Source: an uncultured Lachnospiraceae bacterium (lineage in GTDB: Bacteria > Bacillota > Clostridia > Lachnospirales > Lachnospiraceae). From it: 51,628 nt of DNA. The notes below the pieces were generated by a model that worked only from the letters and a program-made list of their open reading frames with translations, made no database searches and was not told where the DNA came from. The position numbers and the translations under genes are program-made. Shown piece by piece: positions 41,141-49,916 of the stretch. Location of the stretch: positions 1 through 51,628 of the forward strand of contig CAMOUD010000003.1 in NCBI GenBank assembly GCA_946626215.1, in the 5' to 3' direction. Positions within the stretch are counted from its first letter, which is position 1. Each line of letters opens with the position of its first letter.

Positions 41141-42670
41141 TTATGCCTGGGACTCCCTATTTCTGTCTTCCTCCAGAATCTCCTGAATCAGGACGCGCTC
41201 GTCCATGGGATATTTGACGCCCTTGATGATCTGATAATCCTCGTGGCCCTTGCCTGCCAGGACAATGATGTCGCCGGGCTGTCCGTTGTGGATCACATAG
41301 GCAATGGCTTCCTTCCGGTCCGGGATCTCCACATAGGCCCCGTCCGTCCTTTCCATGCCGGTCCGGATGTCGGCGATGATGGCCATGGGCTCTTCATCCC
41401 GGGGATTGTCGGAGGTGATGACCGTCAGGTCGGCCATGCGGCCGCTGACCTCGCCCATCTGGAACCGCCGCTCCCTGTCCCTGTTGCCGCCGCAGCCGAA
41501 AAGGCAGACCAGGCGGCCGGGCTCATACTCCCTGAGGGACCCCAGAAGGCTCTTCAGGGCCATGGCGTTGTGGGCATAGTCGATCATAAGGGTAAAGTCA
41601 TCGCTCACCTTCACCATTTCGATCCTGCCCCGGACAGAGACATCCCTGAGGGCCCTGACGATGACGGCGGGTTCCGCGCCGAATACGGTGCAGACGGAAA
41701 TGGCGCAGAGGGAGTTGTATACGGTAAAGGCGCCGGGCATGGGGACCTCGGCGTGGAGGCTGATCCTGCCGGAAACGTCGAAGATGACGCCCAGCTCACC
41801 GGGCACCCGGACCAGCTGCCGGTTCGAAGCGTAGAAGTCCGCCCCGGGATGGAGACCGTAGGTCAGGACCTGGCAGGTAGAATCCTCCAGGATCCTCCCG
41901 CAGTAAGGGTCGTCCATGTTGACGATGCCGGTCCGGCACTGGCGGAAAAGAAGGCTCTTGCAGCGCAGATAGTCCTCGAAGTCCGTATGCTCGCCGGGCC
42001 CGATGTGGTCCTCGGACAGGTTGGTAAAGATGCCGATGTCAAAGACAAAGCCCTGGGTCCTGTGGAGCATCAGGGCCTGGGAGGAGACCTCCATGACCAC
42101 GATCTCCACGCCGGCGTCCGCCATATCCCGGAAGGTCTTCTGGAGAAGGAGGGATTCGGGCGTCGTATTGTTCGCGGGGATCTTCACATCGTTGTAGAGG
42201 ACCTCAATGGTCCCGATCAGGCCGGTGTTGAAGCCCGCGTTCTGCAGGATGGACCGGATCATGTAGGTGGTGGTGGTCTTGCCCTTGGTCCCGGTCACGC
42301 CGATGATCTTCATTTCGGAAGCCGGGTCTCCGAACCAGGCGGCGGAGATAAAGGCCATGGCATAGCGGGTATCATGGACCCGGATGATGACCGGGTCTTC
42401 TCCCTCCCAGGCGGACAGGTCCAGGTCCTCCTGGACCACCAGGGCAGCCGCCCCCTCCCGGAGGGCCTGCAGGGCAAAGGTATGGCCGTTGAAGCGGTTT
42501 CCCTTGATGCAGAAAAACAGGCAGCCCTCGCTGATGTGGTCCGTATTGTTGACAATGTCCCTGACCTCCCGTCCGAGAAAGCTCCGGATCTGGTCAGGGT
42601 CTGTCACGGCCTGTCCCTTCCGGTCCAGGAAATGGTAATCCAGTCTGGCTGTCAGTTTGGAAATCTTCAT
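41141..42670 (-). CDS. murE: UDP-MurNAc-tripeptide synthetase MurE (meso-DAP type)
   Basis: Adds the third stem-peptide residue to UDP-MurNAc-L-Ala-D-Glu. The ATP P-loop is GVTGTKGKTTTTYMI, NLSEDHIGPGE follows, and the C-terminal domain has TSDNPRDEEP, the DNPR motif that marks meso-diaminopimelate specificity, then AGKGHEDYQ. The length of 509 aa is normal. It is separated from the other mur genes of the dcw cluster by 22 kb and heads the priA block. Its 3' end overlaps the upstream part of the priA frame. Confidence 0.96.
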   Translation of the reverse strand: MKISKLTARLDYHFLDRKGQAVTDPDQIRSFLGREVRDIVNNTDHISEGCLFFCIKGNRFNGHTFALQALREGAAALVVQEDLDLSAWEGEDPVIIRVHDTRYAMAFISAAWFGDPASEMKIIGVTGTKGKTTTTYMIRSILQNAGFNTGLIGTIEVLYNDVKIPANNTTPESLLLQKTFRDMADAGVEIVVMEVSSQALMLHRTQGFVFDIGIFTNLSEDHIGPGEHTDFEDYLRCKSLLFRQCRTGIVNMDDPYCGRILEDSTCQVLTYGLHPGADFYASNRQLVRVPGELGVIFDVSGRISLHAEVPMPGAFTVYNSLCAISVCTVFGAEPAVIVRALRDVSVRGRIEMVKVSDDFTLMIDYAHNAMALKSLLGSLREYEPGRLVCLFGCGGNRDRERRFQMGEVSGRMADLTVITSDNPRDEEPMAIIADIRTGMERTDGAYVEIPDRKEAIAYVIHNGQPGDIIVLAGKGHEDYQIIKGVKYPMDERVLIQEILEEDRNRESQA

Positions 42671-42938
42671 TTTGATCGTCCTTCCGCAGGACTCAGGTCC
42701 TGCCCAGAAATTGAATGGCTCCGCGCCGGAGGCGCAAAGATATACAGATATTATATTTTACCATGATTTGAGAGGAATTGCTCTGCTCCAGGGGGAGGCA
42801 TTGTTTTTTTCCGTCTCCTTCATTTTTTCATAATACTTTTTAGAGATTTCTTATGGGACCGTCACAAAGTGCTCATATTTAGAGGGTATCCTTATTAACA
42901 GATAGCTGATCGACAATACTATCTCCCCCTCATATGAA

Positions 42939-42972
42939 TGCAAAGCACCCGCTTCCGGCGGGTGTTTTTGCA
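42939..42972. terminator. Hairpin with T-run in the murE-recJ gap
   Basis: GCAAAGCACCCGC-TTCCG-GCGGGTGTTTTTGC forms a long stem with one bulge. The better T-run (TTTTT) is on the plus strand, though no plus-strand gene is known here. On the minus strand it could also end recJ. The rest of 42673-42938 contains two small hairpins in the murE leader (GCAGGAC-CTGA-GTCCTGC; GCGCC-TCC-GGCGC) and a TATAAT-like element near 42755. Confidence 0.65.
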
Positions 42973-42988
42973 TGTCCGGAAAAGATCC

Positions 42989-44767
42989 TTACGGAGCCGG
43001 CTTCCGGTCCCGGATGATCAGCTGCAGGCTCTCTCTTCCCTGCCAGACGTTGATCTCGGGATAATAGACGATGGTCACCCGGCTGTTGCCCCTTCCCTGC
43101 AGAAGGGCGGTCCAGGCAGGATCCGCCGTCCCCCCCGCGTAGATCTCAGCGAAGGAGGCAGGCTCTCCGAACCACATAAGGGTATAAAGGCTGCCGGTCT
43201 CGTCCATGCCCTCAAAGCGGATCACGTTCTGGTTCCTGCCCAGGACCCGGGCCGCGTAGAGGATCATGTTCCTGGCGGCAAAGAGGGGCCGGGCGTTGCC
43301 GAGACCGCAGGGCTCCAGGGCCTTGAAGCTCCGGACCATGGCCAGGTCCAGGAATCGGGGCGGCAGCTCCATGTCGATCCGGACCACGTCCTGGAGGTCG
43401 TCCTCTGTCAGGGCGCAGGCCTCGTTGACCCTTCTCCTGAATGCCCCGATCTTATCCTTCTCTATGGTCAGGCCCGCCGCCATCCGGTGGCCGCCGAACT
43501 TGATGAAGAGATCCCGGCAGGCAGAGAAGCTCTCGAACATGTCGTAGGCTTCCACTGACCGGCCCGACCCCTTTGCCAGGCCTCCTTCCACGCCGGTCAG
43601 GACCACGGCCGGCCTGGAAAACCTCTCCCGGACCCTGCCGGCGATGATGCCGGCCAGGGATTCATGGCAGTCCTCCAGATACAGGACCAGGATCCGGTCC
43701 CGGATCAGGCCTTCCTCCTCGACCTTTCTGACCGCCTCCATGGTCCCCTTCCGGGTCATATCCTTGCGGCTGTCATTGAGCTGCTTGAGCTCCTGGGCCA
43801 TAGCCAGGGCCCTGTCCTGATCCGTTTCCATAAAGAGGGCCAGGCCCCTTTCGGCGCAGTCCAGGCGGCCCGTGGCGTTCAGGCAGGGGCCCAGGATAAA
43901 GCCGGCATGGTAGCAGGTCAGGGGCGCGCCGGCCAGGCCGGATACCGTGATCAGGGCCTTCAGGCCGGGATTGTCCGAGGAAGCGGCCGCTTCCAGGCCT
44001 TCCCGGACCAGGATCCGGTTCTCATCCTGCAGGGGCATGACGTCGCAGACCGTGGCGATGCCGGCAAAGGGGAGCAGGTCCTTCAGGATCCTGTCCCTTT
44101 CCGGATGGCCCGTCCTCTCCAGAAGAAGGCCGGCCAGCTTCCAGGCCACCACCGCCCCGCAGATATCGGGAAAGGGGTAGGCTGAGCCGGGGACCTTGGG
44201 GTCCACCACGGCGTCTGCCTCCGGAAGGATATAGGTCTTCTCTCCCTTTTCATCCATCTCAAAGGGGACCTCATGGTGGTCGGTGACCAGGGTGGTCATT
44301 CCCAGGTCCCGGGCCAGGGCCAGAGGGCCGGAAGCGGCGATCCCGTTGTCGCAGGTCATGATCATGTCCGCTCCGTCCGCGGCCGCCTCCCGGACCAGCC
44401 TTTCGTTGATGCCGTAGCCGTCTCCGACCCGGTCGGGAAGCCTGGCGTCCGCCTGTCCCCCCATCTCCCGGATCAGGGTGACCAGGATATAGGAGGCGCA
44501 GATCCCGTCCACGTCATAGTCTCCGATCACCCGGATCCGATGTCCCAGGGCCAGTTCCCTCTCCAGGAGCCGGGCCGCCTTGTCCGCGTCCGGCAGAAGG
44601 GCGGGGTCGTGAAGGTCCCCCAGTCCCCCGGACAGGTAGCGGCGGATATTGTCATCCCCCACCACGTCCCTGTTGCGGATCAGACGGGCCAGGACCGGAG
44701 AGATCCCGAAGGTCTCCGCTATGTGCGTAAAGTCTGCCCTTTTGGCAGTTAACATCCACTTTGCCAT
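42989..44767 (-). CDS. recJ: Single-strand-specific exonuclease RecJ
   Basis: A 5'-3' ssDNA exonuclease in recombination and mismatch or base-excision repair. DHH-superfamily motifs are visible: VIGDYDVDGICAS, MTCDNGIAA, TDHHEVPF and DPKVPGSAYPF, and in the DHHA1 part KFGGHRMAAGLT. A C-terminal OB-like domain follows. The length of 592 aa is typical of the Firmicute form. It lies downstream of secDF, separated by a hairpin. Confidence 0.96.
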   Translation of the reverse strand: MAKWMLTAKRADFTHIAETFGISPVLARLIRNRDVVGDDNIRRYLSGGLGDLHDPALLPDADKAARLLERELALGHRIRVIGDYDVDGICASYILVTLIREMGGQADARLPDRVGDGYGINERLVREAAADGADMIMTCDNGIAASGPLALARDLGMTTLVTDHHEVPFEMDEKGEKTYILPEADAVVDPKVPGSAYPFPDICGAVVAWKLAGLLLERTGHPERDRILKDLLPFAGIATVCDVMPLQDENRILVREGLEAAASSDNPGLKALITVSGLAGAPLTCYHAGFILGPCLNATGRLDCAERGLALFMETDQDRALAMAQELKQLNDSRKDMTRKGTMEAVRKVEEEGLIRDRILVLYLEDCHESLAGIIAGRVRERFSRPAVVLTGVEGGLAKGSGRSVEAYDMFESFSACRDLFIKFGGHRMAAGLTIEKDKIGAFRRRVNEACALTEDDLQDVVRIDMELPPRFLDLAMVRSFKALEPCGLGNARPLFAARNMILYAARVLGRNQNVIRFEGMDETGSLYTLMWFGEPASFAEIYAGGTADPAWTALLQGRGNSRVTIVYYPEINVWQGRESLQLIIRDRKPAP

Positions 44768-44791
44768 ATCATTTGCCTGAAGTCGTGTAAG

Positions 44792-44820
44792 AAGGGGGAT
44801 ACCAGTCCGGCATCCCCCTT
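44792..44820. terminator. Hairpin between secDF and recJ
   Basis: AAGGGGGAT/ATCCCCCTT with an inner CC/GG pair. The plus side continues GTTTTTG and the minus side TTCTTAC. It probably weakens read-through from secDF into recJ. Confidence 0.6.
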
Positions 44821-44834
44821 GTTTTTGCTGTTTT

Positions 44835-47225
44835 TCAGATCACAGTTTTGGAATTGTTGCGTTCTTCGATCTCTTTTTTCCTCTGGGCCCGTCTTTCCTT
44901 CTTGGAAAGATTGTCACGCTTCTGCTTTGAGGAGGCGGGGACCACCACAGGATGATCTCCGTCAGATCCCGCCTTCTGAGGCTTGAACCTGGTCCGGAGG
45001 ATGCACCAGAAGGTACCGGCGATGCAGATGGATGACCACGCGCCGGACACGATGCCGATCATGATGGGGAGCGCGAACTCCCGGACCGAGGATACACCGA
45101 AGATGTAGAGGGTCAGGACCATGAAGAAGGTGGTCAGGGAGGTGAACAGGCTTCGGGACAGGGTCTGGGTCACGCTTCTGTCGACCACGCCCTCCAGGGA
45201 ATCGCCCTTGCGGAAGGCCGCCAGGTTCTCACGGATCCGGTCGAATACAACGATGGTCGCGTTGATGGAATAACCGACGATGGTCAGCATGCAGGCGATA
45301 AAGGTAGAGCCCACAGAGACGCGGAGCCAGGCGTAGCCGGCCAGCACCACCAGGACGTCATGGGCCAGGCAGAAGACCGCGGAGGCGCCGAAGCGGATAT
45401 CCCGGAACCGGAACCAGATATAGGCCAGCATCAGGATCATGGCGACCACGACCGCGATCAGGGCATCCCTCTTCATCTCGGAGGAGATGGTGGAGGAAAT
45501 GGTCTCGGATGTGATCTCATCCTTGTCTACGCCGAAGTCGCCGACCAGGCGCTCTGCCAGCTCGGTGGACTGGTCCGTGGAAAGGACCTTGGTCTTGAAG
45601 ATGACTTCGTTGGTCCCGGTGACCTTCTGGATCTGGACATTGGCGTCGCCCACGACCTCTTCGAAGACCGGAACGACCTGGGCGTCGATCTCATCCAGGG
45701 ACATTTCCTGGGCAAAGTTCACGTTGGTGGAGGTACCGCCTACGAAATCCAGGCTGTAATTGAGGGCGCCGTCGCCGGTGGCGGCATGGAGGCCCATGGC
45801 GCCGAAGCCGGAAAGGACGACAATGGCGGAGATCAGGAAGATCAGCTTTGCCTTTCCGGTGAAGGAAATGGTCCTGATCTCTCTGCCCACTCCGTAGAGT
45901 TTGGGATTGTGGAAGCCAAGGGCATAAAAGATGTTCATGAGGAGCCTTGTCACGACCAGGGCCGTAAACATGGACAGAACAATACCGATGGCCAGGGTCT
46001 GGGCAAAGCCCTTGACGGTGCCGGAGCCCAGCAGATAGAGGACCGCCGCCGCGATCAGGGTGGTCACGTTGCCGTCGATGATGGCGGAGAAGGCCTTGTC
46101 AAAGCCGCTGCGGATGGCGGACCGGACACTGGAGCCCGCGGTCAGCTCTTCCCGGATACGGGCAAAGATGATGACGTTGGCGTCGACTGCCATACCGATG
46201 GAGAGCAGGATGCCGGCGATGCCGGGCAGGGTCAGGGTCACGTCAAAGCCGTTCAGGACCAGGGCGATCATCAGGACATAGATGATCAGGGCCAGGCTGG
46301 ACAGGAGACCGGGCAGCAGATAGACAGCGGTCATGAAGACCACGACCAGAAGGAAGCCGATCATGCCGGCGACCTTGGAGGTCTGGATGGCGTTCTGGCC
46401 CAGCTGGGCGCCTACGATCTCGGAACGGAGCCTTTCCAGTTCCACCTTGAGGCCGCCGATGCGGATGGTGGAAGCCAGGATCTGGGCTTCTTCAATGGTA
46501 TTCTCGCCGGTGATGACGGCGCGGCCGTCGGTGATGGCTGCCTGGACCTTGGGAACGGAAACGAATTCACCGTCATAATAGATGCCGATGGTCTCGCCTG
46601 CCGCGAAGGCCTTGGTGGTGGCGTCGGCGAACTTCTGCTTGCCTTCGTCCGTAAAGGTCAGCTCGACCACGATCTCCTGGTTCTGCATGGAGTCGGACTG
46701 ATAACCGGCCTGGGCGTCCGCCACGTCGGTACCGGACAGGATCGCGTCGCCGTCAGCGATGCAGTCCTCCAGGGACTTGTTCAGGATATAGCCGTAGGAC
46801 CCGTCCTCCAGGGTGCCGAGCTGATAGTTCTCCTTGCCGTCATCATCCTTCTGACGGATGAAATACAGGGAACCGGGACGGCCCAGCTCCTCCAGGATGG
46901 CGTTGGTCTCAGCGACGCCGCTGATGCCGGGGATCTCGATGTTGATCCGGTCCGCGCCTTCCTGATATACCTGTGCCTCGGTGGAATACTCCTCTACACG
47001 CTTCTGGAGCTTGTAGATGGTATCCTGCATGTCCTCCGCGGAAGGCGTCTCTTCTCCTACCGCCTGGTAGGTGATGCTGGCGCCGCCCGCCAGGTCAAGA
47101 CCGAGCTTGATGTTGTGATAAGAACCCCTGCGTCCGCCGCCGAAGCCCACGAGAGCCGTGAAGGCCATGACTGCCGTCAGGACCGCGATCAGCGCCAGGG
47201 TTATACCTGCTCTTGATTTCTTCAT
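44835..47225 (-). CDS. secDF: Protein translocase subunit SecDF (fusion)
   Basis: Proton-driven accessory to the Sec translocon; SecD and SecF are fused in one 796-aa chain with about twelve membrane helices. The SecD half has LGLDLAGGASI near the start and GMAVDANVIIFARIREE. The SecF half begins after ~450, with LDFVGGTSTNVNF and SINATIVVFDRIREN. The C-terminus is basic (KRDNLSKKERRAQRKK). Such fusions are common in Bacilli and in some Clostridia. The start has GAAGGAGA upstream. Confidence 0.97.
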   Translation of the reverse strand: MKKSRAGITLALIAVLTAVMAFTALVGFGGGRRGSYHNIKLGLDLAGGASITYQAVGEETPSAEDMQDTIYKLQKRVEEYSTEAQVYQEGADRINIEIPGISGVAETNAILEELGRPGSLYFIRQKDDDGKENYQLGTLEDGSYGYILNKSLEDCIADGDAILSGTDVADAQAGYQSDSMQNQEIVVELTFTDEGKQKFADATTKAFAAGETIGIYYDGEFVSVPKVQAAITDGRAVITGENTIEEAQILASTIRIGGLKVELERLRSEIVGAQLGQNAIQTSKVAGMIGFLLVVVFMTAVYLLPGLLSSLALIIYVLMIALVLNGFDVTLTLPGIAGILLSIGMAVDANVIIFARIREELTAGSSVRSAIRSGFDKAFSAIIDGNVTTLIAAAVLYLLGSGTVKGFAQTLAIGIVLSMFTALVVTRLLMNIFYALGFHNPKLYGVGREIRTISFTGKAKLIFLISAIVVLSGFGAMGLHAATGDGALNYSLDFVGGTSTNVNFAQEMSLDEIDAQVVPVFEEVVGDANVQIQKVTGTNEVIFKTKVLSTDQSTELAERLVGDFGVDKDEITSETISSTISSEMKRDALIAVVVAMILMLAYIWFRFRDIRFGASAVFCLAHDVLVVLAGYAWLRVSVGSTFIACMLTIVGYSINATIVVFDRIRENLAAFRKGDSLEGVVDRSVTQTLSRSLFTSLTTFFMVLTLYIFGVSSVREFALPIMIGIVSGAWSSICIAGTFWCILRTRFKPQKAGSDGDHPVVVPASSKQKRDNLSKKERRAQRKKEIEERNNSKTVI

Positions 47226-47267
47226 TTACGCACATCTCCTTCTTCTGTTATGGCAACAGCCTTTGAA

Positions 47268-47276
47268 ATTATAGCA
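47268..47276 (-). promoter_or_regulatory. Extended -10 of secDF
   Basis: TGCTATAAT on the minus strand, ~43 bases before the secDF ATG; no good -35 is visible, as usual for extended -10 promoters. Confidence 0.5.
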
Positions 47277-47375
47277 CAATTTAATTTCAAGGGGAACTAA
47301 TATATTGACGAGGAGAAAAAAATATCGCAAGGTAAAACCAGACCAGTCCGGTCACTTTCCATGCAGGAGGATACC

Positions 47376-47951
47376 ATGCTGACCATCCGCTTCTTCCAGA
47401 ATCCGCCGGGAGACCGGTCCATACCCGCCAGGGACCTGGCGGCCGCCCTCCTGGGCCGGGACCCGGGCCCCCTGGCCCTGTCAGCCTTCGGGAAGCCGGC
47501 CCTTCCCTTCCCCGGCCTCCACTTCTCCAAGAGCGACTCCGGGCCCCTGACACTTTTTGTCCTTTCCGACAGGCCCTGCGGGGCGGACCTCCAGAGGATC
47601 GTCCCCCTGAAGGAGGAGGGCCTTTCCCTGGCCAGGAGGTTCTTCAGGCCTGAAGAGGCCGCCGCCCTGGAGGCCATGGGAGAAGGAGAAGCCCGGGAAG
47701 CCTTCTTCAGGCTCTGGGTCCGCAAGGAGGCCTATCTCAAATATACGGGAAGGGGGCTCTCCGCCGGCCTCTCCGCCTTTGCCCTTGAGGAAAGGGCGCC
47801 GGGCGTCTTTTCCGTCCTGCCCGGGCCCGGCCTTCCGCCCGCCCTGGTCCTGGACCTGCCGGCCCCGGAGGGGTATCTGGCGGCCCTCTGCCTGCCTCCG
47901 GAAGGAGACCCTTCCCCCATCTCCATGGATCCCTGTTCCCCCTCCGCCTGA
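47376..47951 (+). CDS. 4'-phosphopantetheinyl transferase, Sfp-type
   Basis: Transfers phosphopantetheine from CoA to a carrier-protein Ser. The family signature is present as PCGADLQRI (magnesium-binding Asp) and LWVRKEAYLKYTGRGLS (WxxKEAxxK form). At 191 aa it is shorter than Sfp (~225 aa). I chose the ATG at 47376 with AGGAGG just upstream rather than 47361, which would place the ribosome site inside the gene. It is a lone plus-strand gene with no NRPS, PKS or acyl-carrier gene nearby, so the substrate may be an unlinked cluster or the primary ACP. Confidence 0.88.
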   Translation: MLTIRFFQNPPGDRSIPARDLAAALLGRDPGPLALSAFGKPALPFPGLHFSKSDSGPLTLFVLSDRPCGADLQRIVPLKEEGLSLARRFFRPEEAAALEAMGEGEAREAFFRLWVRKEAYLKYTGRGLSAGLSAFALEERAPGVFSVLPGPGLPPALVLDLPAPEGYLAALCLPPEGDPSPISMDPCSPSA

Positions 47952-48019
47952 TCCTCAGGGGGCTGCCCTCTTTCCTTCCGCACGGAACACAGGATCCCAT
48001 TCAGGATCAGTCATACAGA

Positions 48020-48068
48020 AAAAGGGATACGGAAAAGCAGATCCTCCCTGCTTCTCCGTATCCCTTTT
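48020..48068. terminator. Convergent terminator between PPTase and aspS
   Basis: AAAAGGGATACGGA-a-AAGCAG pairs with CTGCTT-c-TCCGTATCCCTTTT, about 20 bp with one mismatch. It is A-rich on one side and T-rich on the other, and is suitable for both convergent genes. Confidence 0.85.
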
Positions 48069-48095
48069 ATCTTTCCGGTCCGGATCCGGGACCCT

Positions 48096-49892
48096 TTATT
48101 CTTCCTTATCTCCTTCCACAGCCAGAGAAAGCTCATCCAGCTGGACGGGATCGACAAAGTCCGGGGCTCCGCTCATCAGGTCGGCCGCGTCCTTGTTCTT
48201 GGGGAAGGCGATGACGTCGCGGATGCTCTCAGCCTTTGTCAGGAGCATGACCAGGCGGTCCAGGCCGTAGGCCAGGCCGGCATGGGGCGGGACGCCGTAT
48301 TTGAAGGCTGTCAGAAGGAAGCCGAACTTCTCTGCCGCGTCCTCCTTCTCCAGGCCGATGACCTCGAACATCTTCTCCTGGATGTCGTTCTGGTGGATCC
48401 TGACGGACCCGCCGCCCAGCTCGACGCCGTTAAGGACGATGTCATAGGCCTTGGCCCTGACGCTGCCGGGATCGGAATCGATCTGGTCCCAGTCCTCCTC
48501 CATGGGCATGGTGAAGGGATGGTGCATGGCGACAAAGCGCTCTTCCTCCTCGGACCACTCCAGCAGGGGGAATTCCACGACCCAGAGGAAGTCGAACCGG
48601 TCGTGGTCGATGAGGCCCAGTTCCTCGCCCAGACGAAGGCGGAGGGCTCCCAGGACGTTCCAGACGATGGCGTTCTTATCCGCCGCGAAGAAGATCAGGT
48701 CGCCCTTTTCGGCGCCGGTCCTGTCGATCAGGGCCATGAGTTCCTCTTCCTGCATGAACTTGCCGAAGGAGCACTTGACGGAGCCGTCCTCCTTATAGGC
48801 CAGGTAGGGAAGGCCCTTGGCGCCGGATCCCCTGGCCGCCTCGACCTGCTTGTCGATCTTCTTGCGGGCCATGCCGGCCTGTCCCTTCACGACGACGGCT
48901 CGGACCGAGCAGCCCTTCTTTTCAGCGGCGTCCGCGAAGGGAGGGAAGGCGCAGCCGGCCACCAGGTCGGTCACATCCTTCAGCTTCATGCCGAACCGGG
49001 TATCGGGCTTGTCTGAGCCGTAATCGTTCATGGCGTCGATCCAGCGCATCCTGGGAAGGGGCAGCTGGACGTCCAGGCCGATGGCTTTTTTGCATACATA
49101 CTGGATCAGGCGCTCGTTGACGTCCATGACGTCATCGGCGTCCACAAAGGACAGTTCCATGTCCAGCTGGGTGAATTCCGGCTGGCGGTCCGCCCTCAGG
49201 TCCTCGTCGCGGAAGCATTTGGCCACCTGGAAGTAGCGGTCATAGCCGGAGACCATGAGGAGCTGCTTGAAGAGCTGGGGAGACTGGGGCAGGGCGTAGA
49301 AGGCGCCCTTCTTCACGCGGCTGGGGACCAGGTAGTCCCTGGCGCCCTCGGGCGTGGACTTGCACAGGATGGGGGTCTCGATCTCTAAAAATCCCTCTCC
49401 CGCCATGAACTCACGGACATACTGGGTGATCCTGCTGCGGAGGATCAGGCGTCTCTGCATATCGGGACGACGCAGGTCCAGGCAGCGGTAGCGGAGCCTC
49501 AGCTCCTCCTTGGTCCGGCTGTTCTCCTCCACAGCAAAGGGAGGGGTCTCCGCCTCGGCCAGGATCCGGGTGTCCTTCACGCGGATCTCGATGGTGCCGG
49601 TGGAAAGACCGGGATTGACGGCGCCGGACCTTTCTGTCACCGTGCCTGTGGCGGCAACGACGAACTCAGCCCGCATCCTGGCCGCCTTTTCGAAGCTTTC
49701 CGTTCCGCAGTCCGCCTCTTCATAGATCAGCTGGATGATGCCGGACCGGTCCCGGAGGTCGACAAAGATGATTCCTCCCTTGTTGCGCTGTTTCTGTACC
49801 CAGCCCATGACGGTCACGGTCTGGCCGATATGGGATTCGCCAAGCTCCGCGCACCGGCAGGTGCGTCTGAGCCCTTGCATGGATTCTGCCAT
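48096..49892 (-). CDS. aspS: Aspartyl-tRNA synthetase
   Basis: Class IIb synthetase, 598 aa. The N-terminal OB anticodon-binding domain (TVMGWVQKQRNKGGIIFVDLRD) is followed by the class II core (YLVPSRVKKGAFYALPQSPQ, FRDEDLRADRQPEFTQLD), a bacterial GAD insertion, and motif 3 YGLDRLVMLL. Whether it is discriminating or also charges Asn-tRNA cannot be read from sequence alone. It is cotranscribed with hisS (24-base gap), the usual Firmicute order. Confidence 0.97.
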   Translation of the reverse strand: MAESMQGLRRTCRCAELGESHIGQTVTVMGWVQKQRNKGGIIFVDLRDRSGIIQLIYEEADCGTESFEKAARMRAEFVVAATGTVTERSGAVNPGLSTGTIEIRVKDTRILAEAETPPFAVEENSRTKEELRLRYRCLDLRRPDMQRRLILRSRITQYVREFMAGEGFLEIETPILCKSTPEGARDYLVPSRVKKGAFYALPQSPQLFKQLLMVSGYDRYFQVAKCFRDEDLRADRQPEFTQLDMELSFVDADDVMDVNERLIQYVCKKAIGLDVQLPLPRMRWIDAMNDYGSDKPDTRFGMKLKDVTDLVAGCAFPPFADAAEKKGCSVRAVVVKGQAGMARKKIDKQVEAARGSGAKGLPYLAYKEDGSVKCSFGKFMQEEELMALIDRTGAEKGDLIFFAADKNAIVWNVLGALRLRLGEELGLIDHDRFDFLWVVEFPLLEWSEEEERFVAMHHPFTMPMEEDWDQIDSDPGSVRAKAYDIVLNGVELGGGSVRIHQNDIQEKMFEVIGLEKEDAAEKFGFLLTAFKYGVPPHAGLAYGLDRLVMLLTKAESIRDVIAFPKNKDAADLMSGAPDFVDPVQLDELSLAVEGDKEE

Positions 49893-49916
49893 TGTTCTAT
49901 TACCTCTTCTTACTGC

